A stretch of 64,000 nt of DNA from positions 803,406 to 867,405 of the forward strand of contig CAJNOI010000003.1 in the NCBI GenBank assembly GCA_905250115.1. The letters are read 5' to 3'. Below are positions 13,993 to 24,449 of this stretch, piece by piece. The stretch's first letter is position 1, and every line of letters starts with the position of its first letter. A program made the position numbers and the translations under genes. Source of the DNA: Adineta steineri. Taxonomy: Eukaryota; Rotifera; Eurotatoria; Adinetida; Adinetidae. The notes beneath the pieces are model-generated. The model searched no databases. It was not told the origin of the DNA and saw only the letters and a list, made by a program, of their open reading frames with translations.

Positions 13993-14865
13993 TATAAGAT
14001 TAATAATAGAAGAAAAGAAGAGAGAAAAAAAATATGTATTAGATTTTATTTTTTATTCTCTTTTTTTTTTGTAAAATGATTGAAATAGAAATATGGTAAA
14101 CGACGTCATCGACATATATTTTTTTTTCATTCTTTTTCTTTGACATATTTTTGCGAGGCAGGTGTGGGACTCACTAAAGGGAATGCTAATAGGAAGGGTA
14201 TATATGATGTGAAAATTGCGTATGTATCATGGTACAGAAAAGGACGAAGAAGAGCTACTCGTCTATGATTCTTTTCTTTTCTTTTTTTTTCTCATTCTTC
14301 GTTATTTGTCAGATATTGTACAGAAATATATCGGAGAGAAAAAGGAATGGATGAAGAAAAGAGAAACTTTGTTTCATCTAAAAATAAAATAAATTGTATA
14401 TTACCTATAAACATTCAATTTTCTTTTTACATAAAATATAAACCAAACACTTAGAAGATTTATTCGATTGATTAGTTTAATATTGTTAATCATTATATTA
14501 TCATTAAATGACTACTATCGACATCTACATATTTAATTATCTCTTTCGTTTTGAATTAAAAATCGTTTGAATTCAACTTTATTCTTTAAAATATATAGTT
14601 TCTAAATTTTTTTATCTTATTTGATTAATCTTAGAGTTTCATTAATGTTCATTATGGTATTGATTTGTTAATTGGTTGTTATATAGAATACCTATAATTG
14701 TTTATAAAAGATCCTTTTCTTTCTCTTCTGTTCTATCAATCAAGATTATTATGTATGTACCTTTTTGCAACTAAAACATCACTATTAAACAAAATTGTCT
14801 AACAGTAATAAAAAGAACAAATATGGAATAAAAAATAATTAAAATATACAAATACGAATGAACTA
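13993..14865. other. Divergent promoter region, pseudokinase and RSBN1-like genes
   Basis: This is 870 bp of AT-rich sequence between two genes pointing away from each other. It should carry both promoters. There are long T and A runs but no element I can name. The open frame 13877-14074 on the plus strand is antisense to the signal-peptide exon. Confidence 0.5.
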
Positions 14866-17691
14866 ATGGCTGATATTAGTAAACTCGGTTCACTCATCGA
14901 TGAGACAAAGGTCTTTTACTTAATTTTTTCTTTATCTAAATATATTTCTTACTTTAGACATGTTCTGTTATTAATAATCATATCAACGATTTAAATAATA
15001 ATAAGAATAATTCTATATCAATGTCAAATGATATTGATCAAACAATAAATGAAAAAGATGATGATGATGATGAACAACAATCTGTTAAAACAAAAATAAT
15101 TAAATGTAAAACAAATAATCAACAAGCTCAAACACCTTCATATAATATTTTAACACCCAATGGTTCATCATCATCATCATCAACAGCAATACGTTCAATT
15201 GATGCACCAACTGAACATACATCTATTAAATTACATATTCGACGTGTTTGTTCACCATCATCAAATGATACTGTATCAATACCTCCTACAACAAATCTTC
15301 TATCTCAACAATCAAATGACTCAAACGAACAACAACAACAACAACAATCAACAACGAAAATAATATCTAGAAAATTTTTCAATTCAAATGAAGTAACAAA
15401 TAATAATAAAATATCTCGTCGTCCAATATCTACAAGACGTACATCATTAATTGAAATTGATTCTTCATCTATATATGATCTTCCAAAAACACTTATTAAT
15501 AATCATATGAGTGTATCCGATGAAAATATATTAAAAAAACCAACAAAAACATATGGAAATAAACGAAAAGTACTTAATGAACAACAAGAAAAAAAACGAA
15601 CGAAATTAACTTCACGAACAGTTAAACAACAAACAAATAATAATAATAATAATAATAGTAAATTTATTTTATTACAATTCTCTTTTTCATATTTTTTTTA
15701 TAGAAACTTCAGCTCCTCTTGTACAAACTCGTTCATCAAGTCGTCTAAAACAAAAATATAATCCTATAAATGATCATTCACAAGATTCACCCATTGATAA
15801 ACGTTCAAGTACAACCAAACGTCATTTAAGTACGGAATTAATCACAGCACAAACATCTGATCATTCAACAACAACCACCGATGATATATCACCTAGTGAA
15901 TATAAATATCTTTATACATCTCCTCTACCAAAACAATATACAACAAATGAATGTCAAACAACAGATGATATTATTGAAATATGTCATCAATCAATTCAAA
16001 CAAATCGTTTAATTAAATCAGATAAATCTACTTATACAGATTTTATTGATCAACCATTATGTGAAAATAGTACTCAAACAATTCGTAAAGAAGAACAAGA
16101 AACTCAAACAACAGATCTTAATTGTCCTAATGATTCTCAAGTATATCTTCATGATTTAAAAACTACATATACACAATGTGATAGGATATCTGATACGTGT
16201 TCATCATCACCATCACCTATATCTTCACCAGTACATTTATATGATCAACAACAAAGACTTTCATCTCCATATATTGATTTTTCATTAACAAATAGTAATA
16301 ATGATCGTTTACATATATTTCAAAATTTAATACATACAGAAGAACATCCAAATGGTGGTGCAAGTTTAATACGAACATATTATAATGAATTTTTACATTT
16401 ATCAAATGAAAATGCAAATTTATTTGTTAATTATTTTTTTAATCTTGTCTATGGTGAAATCAATCAACGTGCAAAATATTCTATTGGAGTATTACATGAT
16501 GGAGCAAGATATTTACCTGATTTAGTTGATTATTTTAGTTTATCATATCCAAAAATGATTGTTAAAACATCGAATATAATTAATTCAAAAGAAGTATTAA
16601 CAACTACAATGGGAGAATATAGAAATCGTCTTGTACAAACATATTCAAATGGAACATTTCGTTATGGACCATTAATGAGTATTTCATTAGTTGGAAAAGT
16701 TACGGGAAAAGAAGAATGTGGTAAGAAAGAATTATTTTTAGAAGATAAATTTATTTATTTTGTTTTTTTGCTATGATAATTTAGGAGATTATTTTCCAAC
16801 ATTTATTGATAAATTAGAAGAAAATCCATTTTTACAATGTGTGATGCCATGGGGACCATTTTCATCGATAAAAATGAAATCACGAACAGATTCAAATGAT
16901 GGACCCATTTTATGGGTTAGACCAGGTGAACAATATGTTCCAACAGCTGAACATAAAAGTTGTCATCCAAAAAAACGTATGGCAAATGAATTAAGAAATT
17001 TAACATTTACTGGTCGAGGAACTGATCCAAGAGAAGTATTAGTTGAAGATAGAACTAAACCACATAGTGATCATTGTGATGGTGATGGAGTTGAAACAAC
17101 AGCAGCTGTTGGTATTTTAAAAGCTGTACATTGTAGTGCACCGTTAGTTATATGAAAAATGATTTTCTATATAATTAATTCTTTTTTTCAAGAGCATCGA
17201 TTAATCGAATGGTTAAAGATGTGGTTTGTTTTCATGCAGAAGATTTTGAAAAAGTTGTAGAAAGATTAAAAATTGATTTATATGAACCACCGGCATCACA
17301 AGTAAGATAAATCTGAACGCAGAACAACTGATCATTTTTTTTTATTTAAATAACCTAAAATTTGTATGTTGTTTTTTCTTTAATTTTACAGTGTCTACAA
17401 TGGTGTGACGAAGGTAAACTAAATCAATTACGACGTGATGGTATTCGTTATGTTCGTTTATCATTATACGATAATGTAATTCACAAAAAAGAATTCGTTT
17501 CTTTCCCTAATATTTCATTTTCTTTCTATTCTTAGGATATCTACTTTATTCCACGTAATGTTGTTCATCAATTTCGTACATTATCAGCCGTTACATCAAT
17601 AGCATGGCATGTTCGATTGAAACATTATTATCCGACTGAATTACCTGACGACGAATACACTCCTCTCTATAGTCCAATATCTGATACATAG
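14866..17691 (+). CDS. RSBN1: RSBN1 / DPY-21-type JmjC protein, H4K20 demethylase family
   Basis: Exons 14866-14910, 14958-15657, 15704-16720, 16785-17142, 17193-17301, 17392-17475 and 17536-17691 join in phase to 822 residues. The first 420 or so are low-complexity (Ser/Thr/Asn/Gln, acidic, polyQ). The conserved half runs from about residue 430: [20 protein letters not shown], a PWGPF segment, [36 protein letters not shown] and the [16 protein letters not shown] block near the end, the hallmark of RSBN1/RSBN1L. The HSD triplet supplies the H-x-D iron ligands and VVHQF the second His of the JmjC cupin. DPY-21 and mouse RSBN1 are known to demethylate H4K20me2 using 2-oxoglutarate and Fe(II), so nuclear action is expected. 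The SETDB1-type gene starts 500 bp downstream on the same strand. Confidence 0.93.
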
Positions 17692-18189
17692 AGAAGAATT
17701 ATTATTATAATATTGTTTATTTTTACTACAAACAATTTTGAACAGTTTATTATTTTCTAAATCTCATAAAAATTTTCTTTACTGATTTGTACATAGAATA
17801 ATCATGTAAAAACAAACTTAATAAAGAAATCGTTTGTTCTTGTGTTTAATTTTTGCGCAATTGTTTTTTTTTTAATTCTATTTGCTGAGTTTAATTGAGC
17901 AATAACGAGTGTTTATTAAGCTCTCTCTCTTTTTTTTTCGTTTCTTCCTTATACGTATGTGTCATTGATTTCTTTCTTTCTTTCTTTCTCTTTTCTTTTT
18001 GTCGTCTGCTTTGAAAAAAACTATTTATCATATTGTTTTGTACTCGTTTGACACTTTTTTTCTTTGACAAACGAGATGAAGATATACTGAAACAAATAAA
18101 AAGATTTTTTTTAAATTTGTCTTATGACAATTTTTGGTATACCAACAATTTTTAGATCTTTGGCAGCCATATATATATAGACGATAAGC
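17692..18189. other. Intergenic spacer RSBN1-SETDB1 with TTTC microsatellite
   Basis: Contains an AATAAA-like signal at about 17820 (TAATAAAGAAA) that fits the RSBN1 3' end, and a (TTTC)n tract at about 17966-17996. It is probably also the SETDB1 promoter. Confidence 0.5.
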
Positions 18190-21100
18190 ATGCCAAATGA
18201 AAAACAAACATTTAGTTCATTACGGTAAGTTTTTAGAGAAGATTGAAAGCAATTGATGGAACAATTTTTTATTTAGAATGGATATTAAGAGTGTATTAAG
18301 GCCGTTTGATGATGAACGACAATATTTACGTAAGTATATAAAACAAATACAGCGCAGATAAATTAACGTTTCCGTAATTAGTTGCTATTTCAGGGAGTAG
18401 CATCGGGATTTTTTCAGGATTGAGTATTCGCAAAATAGAGACTTCAGTTTAATTCTTGGATTCTTTTGAAGATGTACGATTATTACGCTCTCGTATTCTC
18501 AGATCTCACTCAAGATGTATCGCAGGGCAAATACCAACGGAATTTCAAAACCCACAAAAATCGAGAGTTTCTAATCCCGTTGATGTTTCTCCTTCACACT
18601 TCTTCACAAGTGCCCAAGAACCAAGCTGAAGTCTCTATTTTAAGAATACTCAATCCCGATGCCGCACCCCAGAGTGTTTAGTCCAATTTCTATTAATATA
18701 CTGATATGTGTTTCGAAGAAATATTCTCTTTCTCGTAGAGAAGAGTCCAGCAGAAATAAATTGTTTGCTTGTCTGTCCGCAGGATTAAAAAAACATGGAA
18801 ATAGACATTTCTAGACGTATTTCGATGCGGGGACTTTGAATCTGAGGTATATTAAGTGACCATGGTGAGGGGGAAAGGTCAAAAAAACATCGTAGACCGA
18901 TTTTTCATGGTTTTTAATTGTTTTTCCAGTAAATGTGAAGAGGATACATTTCTACGAGAAAGAGCTAAGCGAGTCTTCGGACGAGCGTTACTTGTATTTA
19001 TATCGAAATCTTTTTTTTTAAATTTTTCAAATAATTTTCTTGTTTAGAAAAACTCCGCCAATCATCGACGATTGAACCCATTTTACTTCGTCTATTCGAT
19101 TTATTAAAACCGGAAGATTATCGTTTATTATTTTCTACAATTAATCGACAAAAATTAGATTCGAAATGGTTAGAAACATTTAGTAAATTATGTATGCAAC
19201 GTTATTTAGATATTGATGATATCTTTTTTTCGGATAAAATTCTTACTAATCAACTTAAACCAGAATCAAATTCAAAATCAATTCTTGAAAATTATACAAA
19301 TTATCTTATAGAAAATTTCAAGAATTTTTTTACTGTACATTATTTTCATGCTATTATACATGAATTAGAAGAATTAAATCATTTTAAAACTGAACAAATC
19401 ACCAAACAAATAAATAAAAATAATGATATTATACAAAAACTTTTCTTATTATTCAATAATAATCCACAATTTAATGATGATTCAATTATTCATTTAAGTT
19501 CAACACCAGCACAACCTATCTATCTTAATTATAAAGTTATACATATGGTATTTTTACGTACATCTGTTTTAATTAAAAATGATGGTGATTTACGTTTACC
19601 ATTGAAAGGTATAACAACAGCATTTGTTGCTGATTTAAAAACTACAAAAATAATTAATATACTCGATGAGACAAATAATAAACCTTATGATATACCATCA
19701 AAATGGCTTTATTTTGCTAAAGAATGTGACAAAAATATAATTGTACCATTAAAATTACGAGTATTAATTATTGATTCTCAAACTGGACAATATCGTTTTG
19801 GTTTAATTGGTGAAGAACCAGGAAAAAATAATAATTATCGTTGTTTAATATTTTTTACTGATGATAAAACAAATATATCAGCGAGTTATCATGATTCATC
19901 AGATATTCATGTTTGTCTTGATCAAACATTTGAATGTGAAAATGATTTTTTAAATTGTTATTTTAAATCTTATCCAGAACGTATGATGTTACGTGCTAAA
20001 GAAGATACAATTGTTAAAATACGAAATATAAATTCAACTAATAGAAATAGTTTTATACAAGCAACAGTCATACAAATTGATTGTTCAATGATGTTAATTG
20101 AATTAAGTAATACAAAACAACGTATTTGGATTTATCGTGGTTCAACATTAATTGAACAAATGAATAATTATTATTTAACACAGAATAAGGCGGATACAAA
20201 TGGTTTTAGTAGACATTCAGCGAGACAACATTTATCAGCAAAAAGATCAAATGCACCGGAAATTATTTGTTTAAATGATCAAATGAGAACAAAAAATGTT
20301 CGAACTGCAGAACAAGTTATTGATGATATAAGTTAGTATTTATATTAGATAATTGATAAGTTGGTGTTGTCAAGAAATCAAGGAAAAATTTATTCGTAGT
20401 GTAATAGTCATAGAAGACATAACAAGTAGAAATAACGAAGATGTGAGAGACAATTTGATAGGAAGTTTATTTCTTCGAAGCTACCAAAGGAGAGAGTTCG
20501 TCGAGAAGTTCGGCGTGATCTTGAGGGTGTGGGTGGATCTTCCTATATCATACTCATACCTACACCCACACCCTAGCTCAGTTGGTAGAGCATTCGCTCG
20601 TTACGCGGTAGGCTCGAGGTTCAATTCCTCGTCTAGTCATTTCTTTTGCTCCGTTCTGTTGTCATACTATATAGCTGGGCGGATTTCGAGTGCGAAATTT
20701 CCATCTTCAGAGACATGTTTTATTTCTTTTCCGGATTTCTTGACATATTCGATAAGTTTATAATCAACTATTTAGGACCTTCAAAACGAAAACGAGTATC
20801 ATCTGAACATGATTCACAAAAATCTTTGCCAATTCAAACGGAATCTCGTACACTTCGATCACATCAACAAAATATTAATTCGACAACGTCATTAACAGAT
20901 AATGCCATTACATCTGTACCTATACGTTCGAATCATGTTTGTGTTTTCTTTTTGTCTTTATATCAAATATCTATTTTGTTTTCTATTTGATAGATAAGTA
21001 CAAATCCAAAAATAATAATCGATCCATTATTTCTCGAATTAACAGAAAACTTTCTTTTTCATTATTCAAAAGATTTTATTCCACATTATTGTTCTCATAA

Positions 21101-22827
21101 ATGTGTTATGCATGCAGAAAAATTTTTATATCAATTACCGAGAACAATGAATCCTTTTTTAAAGCCAATTGCATGTCAATGGACAATTCTTGAAACTATA
21201 CGAATTAAAAAAGCGAATGATGTTCGACTTAAAAATACACGTTCAATATTAATTTATCGTGCACCATGTTTGTTAATATGATTTTCTTATTTACATATTA
21301 AATACTGACATTTTCGTAAATTTTAGGTGGAAGAAAATTATTTAATGAATCTCAAGTAGATACTTATCTACATGAAACAAAATCGAAATTATCAATTGAA
21401 TTATTTGTATTCGATAGTTCAGTTAATATAAGACAATCCTATTGTTCCGATGGTAAAATTGTAAAATCTGATATATCAAATGGACAAGAAAATGTTCCAA
21501 TATCAGCTGTGAATGAAGTTGATAGTGAAGAACCAAGTCCATTTACTTATCGTGTTGAACGAACACCTGTTGAAGGTGTTAATATGGTTACTAATGAGCC
21601 AACAATGACATGTTGTACATGTACAGATGGATGTAGAAATCGAGCTCAATGTGCTTGTAAGATCATATTTCACTTATATAATGAATGTCATGATTAATAT
21701 TTTTCGAATAGGTTGGTTACGCACATTGAAATATGCTGAATTAATCGGCGATGAACGTGTTAAATCAATGAAAGCAAAACATAAAAGTCAATCTGAAATT
21801 CTCTATCAAATTGGTTATGGTTTTCGACGTTTATATAAAAATGCACCTGGTGGCATTTATGAATGTAATAGTAAATGTTCTTGTCATAGAGAAACATGTT
21901 CAAATCGAGTTGTTCAAAATGGTGGTATTGCACAACTTCAAGTAATTATTCGTATAATAAGAAAATTGTTTTTTTATTTATCATTTGTTCGAATAGTTAT
22001 TTAAAACTGTTGGCCGTGGTTGGGGTGTACGAACTTTACATGATGTGCCATTAGGAACATTTGTTAGCGTTTATTCAGGTGAAATATTTACTAGTGAACA
22101 AGCGGATGAAAGAGGAAAATTAATTGGTGATGAATATCAAGCAGATTTGGATTTTTTTGAAGTAAAACTTCTATGAAAAAAACAATTTTTTATTTACTTT
22201 TTATTTTTTTCTAAAGAATATTAACGATGATTCGGACGATGAAGACGATAGTGGTGCAAATTCAGATTCAGATGATGACGGTGACGAAAATAAAGCACCT
22301 TTGTCAAATACTGAATCTAGTAATCGATCACGAACTTTACGTCCACGTGAAATAGTTAATAAAAAAGATACAAAAAAATCATCGAAAACAATGCGTAATA
22401 AAACAGAAATGAATTCAACATTAAATCGTACAATGTTACCAGAATATGATGGAGTTGTTTATACACTTGATGCAAAATTAGTTGGTAATATTGGTCGATA
22501 TTTTAATCATTCTTGTTCACCAAACATTGCTGTACAAAATGTTTTTGTTGATGTAAGATGATAAAAAAAATTTTATTTCTCTATATTAAAATTCTTTGAC
22601 TGATATTTTTAGACGCATGATATACATTTTCCTTGGATTGGATTTTTTACAATGAAAACAATTCGAGCAGGAACAGAATTATGGTAAGAAGAAAAAATTA
22701 AATAATTCATTGAATTTATTTTTTTTTCTCGTTTAGCTGGGATTATAATTATACAGTCGGTGAAATAGCTGGTCGTCGAATGGATTGTAATTGTGGTGCT
22801 TCTGAATGTCGTCGTCGAGTTCTCTAG
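18190..22827 (+). CDS. SETDB1: SETDB1-type histone H3K9 methyltransferase, 11 exons
   Basis: Exons 18190-18224, 18277-18329, 19048-20331, 20776-20936, 20994-21267, 21327-21656, 21712-21941, 21997-22161, 22217-22552, 22613-22683 and 22737-22827 join in phase to 1,009 residues. Order: N-terminal helical part; Tudor-like region (about residues 150-400, [15 protein letters not shown] onward); a basic linker ([11 protein letters not shown]); an MBD ([12 protein letters not shown] ... YRAPCGRKLF); a Cys-rich pre-SET ([16 protein letters not shown] ... [15 protein letters not shown]); then a bifurcated SET. SET part 1 has GRGWGVRTL and the YSGEI strand. It is split by an acidic Ser/Asp insert of about 100 residues before [12 protein letters not shown] and ELCWDYNY. 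Post-SET is [13 protein letters not shown]. All SAM-binding and catalytic motifs are present. Introns 2 and 3 are unusually long (718 and 444 nt) and hold mobile-element remnants. Confidence 0.95.
18391..18672. mobile_element. MITE-like element with about 60-bp terminal inverted repeats
   Basis: The left end (18391-18459, starting CAGGGAGTAGCATCGGG) and the reverse complement of the right end (18614-18672, starting CTGGGGTGCGGCATCGGG) match over about 59 bp. The only big difference is an 11-bp duplication in the left arm (TTTTCAGGATT). The 150-bp core has no transposase, so this is a non-autonomous DNA element or its remnant. I could not see a clean target-site duplication, so the superfamily is open. 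It sits wholly inside SETDB1 intron 2. Confidence 0.75.
18750..18998 (+). repeat. Dispersed intronic repeat, copy A
   Basis: This shares several blocks, in the same order, with 43222-43402 in a dynein intron: GCTTGTCTGTCCGCAGG, GACATTTCTAGA.GTATTTCGAT, GGACTT.GAATCTGA, AGCTAAGCGAG and CGAGCGTTACTTGT. It also holds a second copy of the GGTCAAAAAAACATCG block at 18877-18892, so copy A looks like two overlapping or nested insertions. It lies in SETDB1 intron 2, right of the MITE-like element. Confidence 0.75.
20524..20574. repeat. Inverted repeat of telomere-like TGTGGG motif
   Basis: The arms AGGGTGTGGGTG (20524-20535) and CACCCACACCCT (20563-20574) are perfect reverse complements, 27 nt apart. 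TGTGGG is the telomeric repeat reported for bdelloids. The same kind of hairpin occurs at 27276-27319. It is immediately followed by a tRNA-like sequence. Confidence 0.75.
20567..20638 (+). tRNA. tRNA-like sequence, probably a SINE head or tRNA pseudogene
   Basis: It has an intact A box (TAGCTCAGTTGG, 20574-20585), a foldable D arm (GCTC/GAGC), a perfect 5-bp T stem (CGAGG/CCTCG) and a B box (GGTTCAATTCC, 20619-20629). Read as a tRNA, the anticodon loop TCGTTAC would give GTT (Asn). The anticodon stem is poor, and the acceptor arms (CACACCC and TCTAGTC) do not pair, so it is unlikely to be a working tRNA. It lies inside SETDB1 intron 3. The internal pol III promoter fits a tRNA-derived SINE. 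Confidence 0.55.
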
Positions 22828-24449
22828 TAATTGAATAGATATCTTGATCAGATAATTTTTTTTCGTAAAACTCAAACGAAAAATTTATTTTGTATGTACT
22901 CTTTTGTGTATTGTACATTTATGTGTTATTATCTTTTTTTTTGTTTATCTGTGCTTATTGACAGATCAATTCATTTTTGCAATAAAAAAAACAAAAAGTT
23001 AGATATGATAGAAATGGAAGGACTTTATATTAAAGTATTGCATAGTTATTCTTCGACAGAGATTGGTGAATGATGTTTTGTGTAAACGAGACTGAGTGTT
23101 CACAAAGTAAAAACCAACCGCTGAGGGTGTGATTGAATTGGTAGATTTTGTAATATTTATGTAGTTGATTGTCAGGAAGAAGCCATAAGATTATTCTTTA
23201 TTTCAAAACAACATATCGGATTAAAGAAAGCAACATACACATACTTTTCTCAGCATCATGCCAATATCTGGGTAGAGATACCTATAAAATGAACTAATTA
23301 TTTTGGAAATATTTTGAGACTCGCCATAGTTCATAGTATGTTACATTGTGACTATAACACTGTCACTACTCAATATATTCTGGAATATTATCTGTACCGA
23401 AATGATTAGTGTAAAAAGCTTTACAAATTCTGACAAAACTGAAAACTTTTTCAACATATTGCACTTGACTACATATGGGATTTATTCATAACAAAAAGGT
23501 AATGTTGAAGTTTTTTAAGATGATTATTATGATGACTGAAAATTTGTCCCTCTTATTATGTTTTATTCAACATTTTTTTTCAATTGAACAGACACCACTC
23601 AATGACGTCAGACTTTTACTTATATTATTGGTCATTCTTTTGATTCTCTTTCATGTTTTTCTTTCACACATAGTCACGGTTGACTGATGTAAATATATAA
23701 GTACTAATTGCATTTTTCTTGTTATTGCGTATTTTTTCCCTTTTTCCAACATCATTATCAGTATGTTTTCTTGATGGTTTTTAGCGTGACTTAGGTGTTT
23801 TATTTACTTTTTGAATAAAACATTTCCATCTATTATATTATTTTCATCATCGTCGAGATGTTACGTCTAGCAATATATGGTAGAATGTTTATTGTGAATG
23901 ATCTGATATCTCGTTATCCATTAGTGCTTATTTCGTTACTTTTTTGGCGAACGTGCTATGAGAAGGTTGAACTCATATAGTCATCTAAATATATCTAGAA
24001 TTTTACTTAGATGTATATAGACTGTACTTACCTTTTGTTATACAATTATGTAACCAAATTAAACTAATATTATATAGTCTCAGTACACGAGAGAAGAACA
24101 TAGAAAAATTATATAAGGCTTTTGATGTACACTATTCACAACACAAATACATTTATTTATTTGTTCAGATATTGTCTCTGAGCTTTGAAAGAAATTAAAA
24201 AGAACGAACTCCTTTGTATTCTTGGTACTTACCTTATTCTGTAGCGTTCGTTAAATAATACACAGAACCAAGGTTCATAATGATTAATCTAAATAAGTAT
24301 ATGAAGATAACTAGTTGTGTCATAACATTTTTTTAGATAAAAAGATCTCATTCTTATATAAATAATAGACATTATTTGCCTTCTTCATCTTTACTTATTC
24401 GATCAGAAAATTCACACAATTACTGTTTTATTATCATACTACACACAAA
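22828..24449. other. Intergenic, 1.6 kb, no gene seen
   Basis: Lies between the SETDB1 stop and the ART-TPR start. It includes a likely SETDB1 polyadenylation signal (AATAAAAAAA, about 22980). Several short open frames are all AT-rich and look non-coding. No repeat matched by eye. Confidence 0.45.

Noticed and set aside
18466..18681. A 71-codon gene on the plus strand
   Set aside because: It lies within the MITE-like element and its right inverted repeat, with no conserved motif.
20567..20638. A working tRNA-Asn(GTT) gene
   Set aside because: The boxes and T arm are good, but the acceptor arms do not pair and the anticodon stem has mismatches, so it is listed as tRNA-like only.
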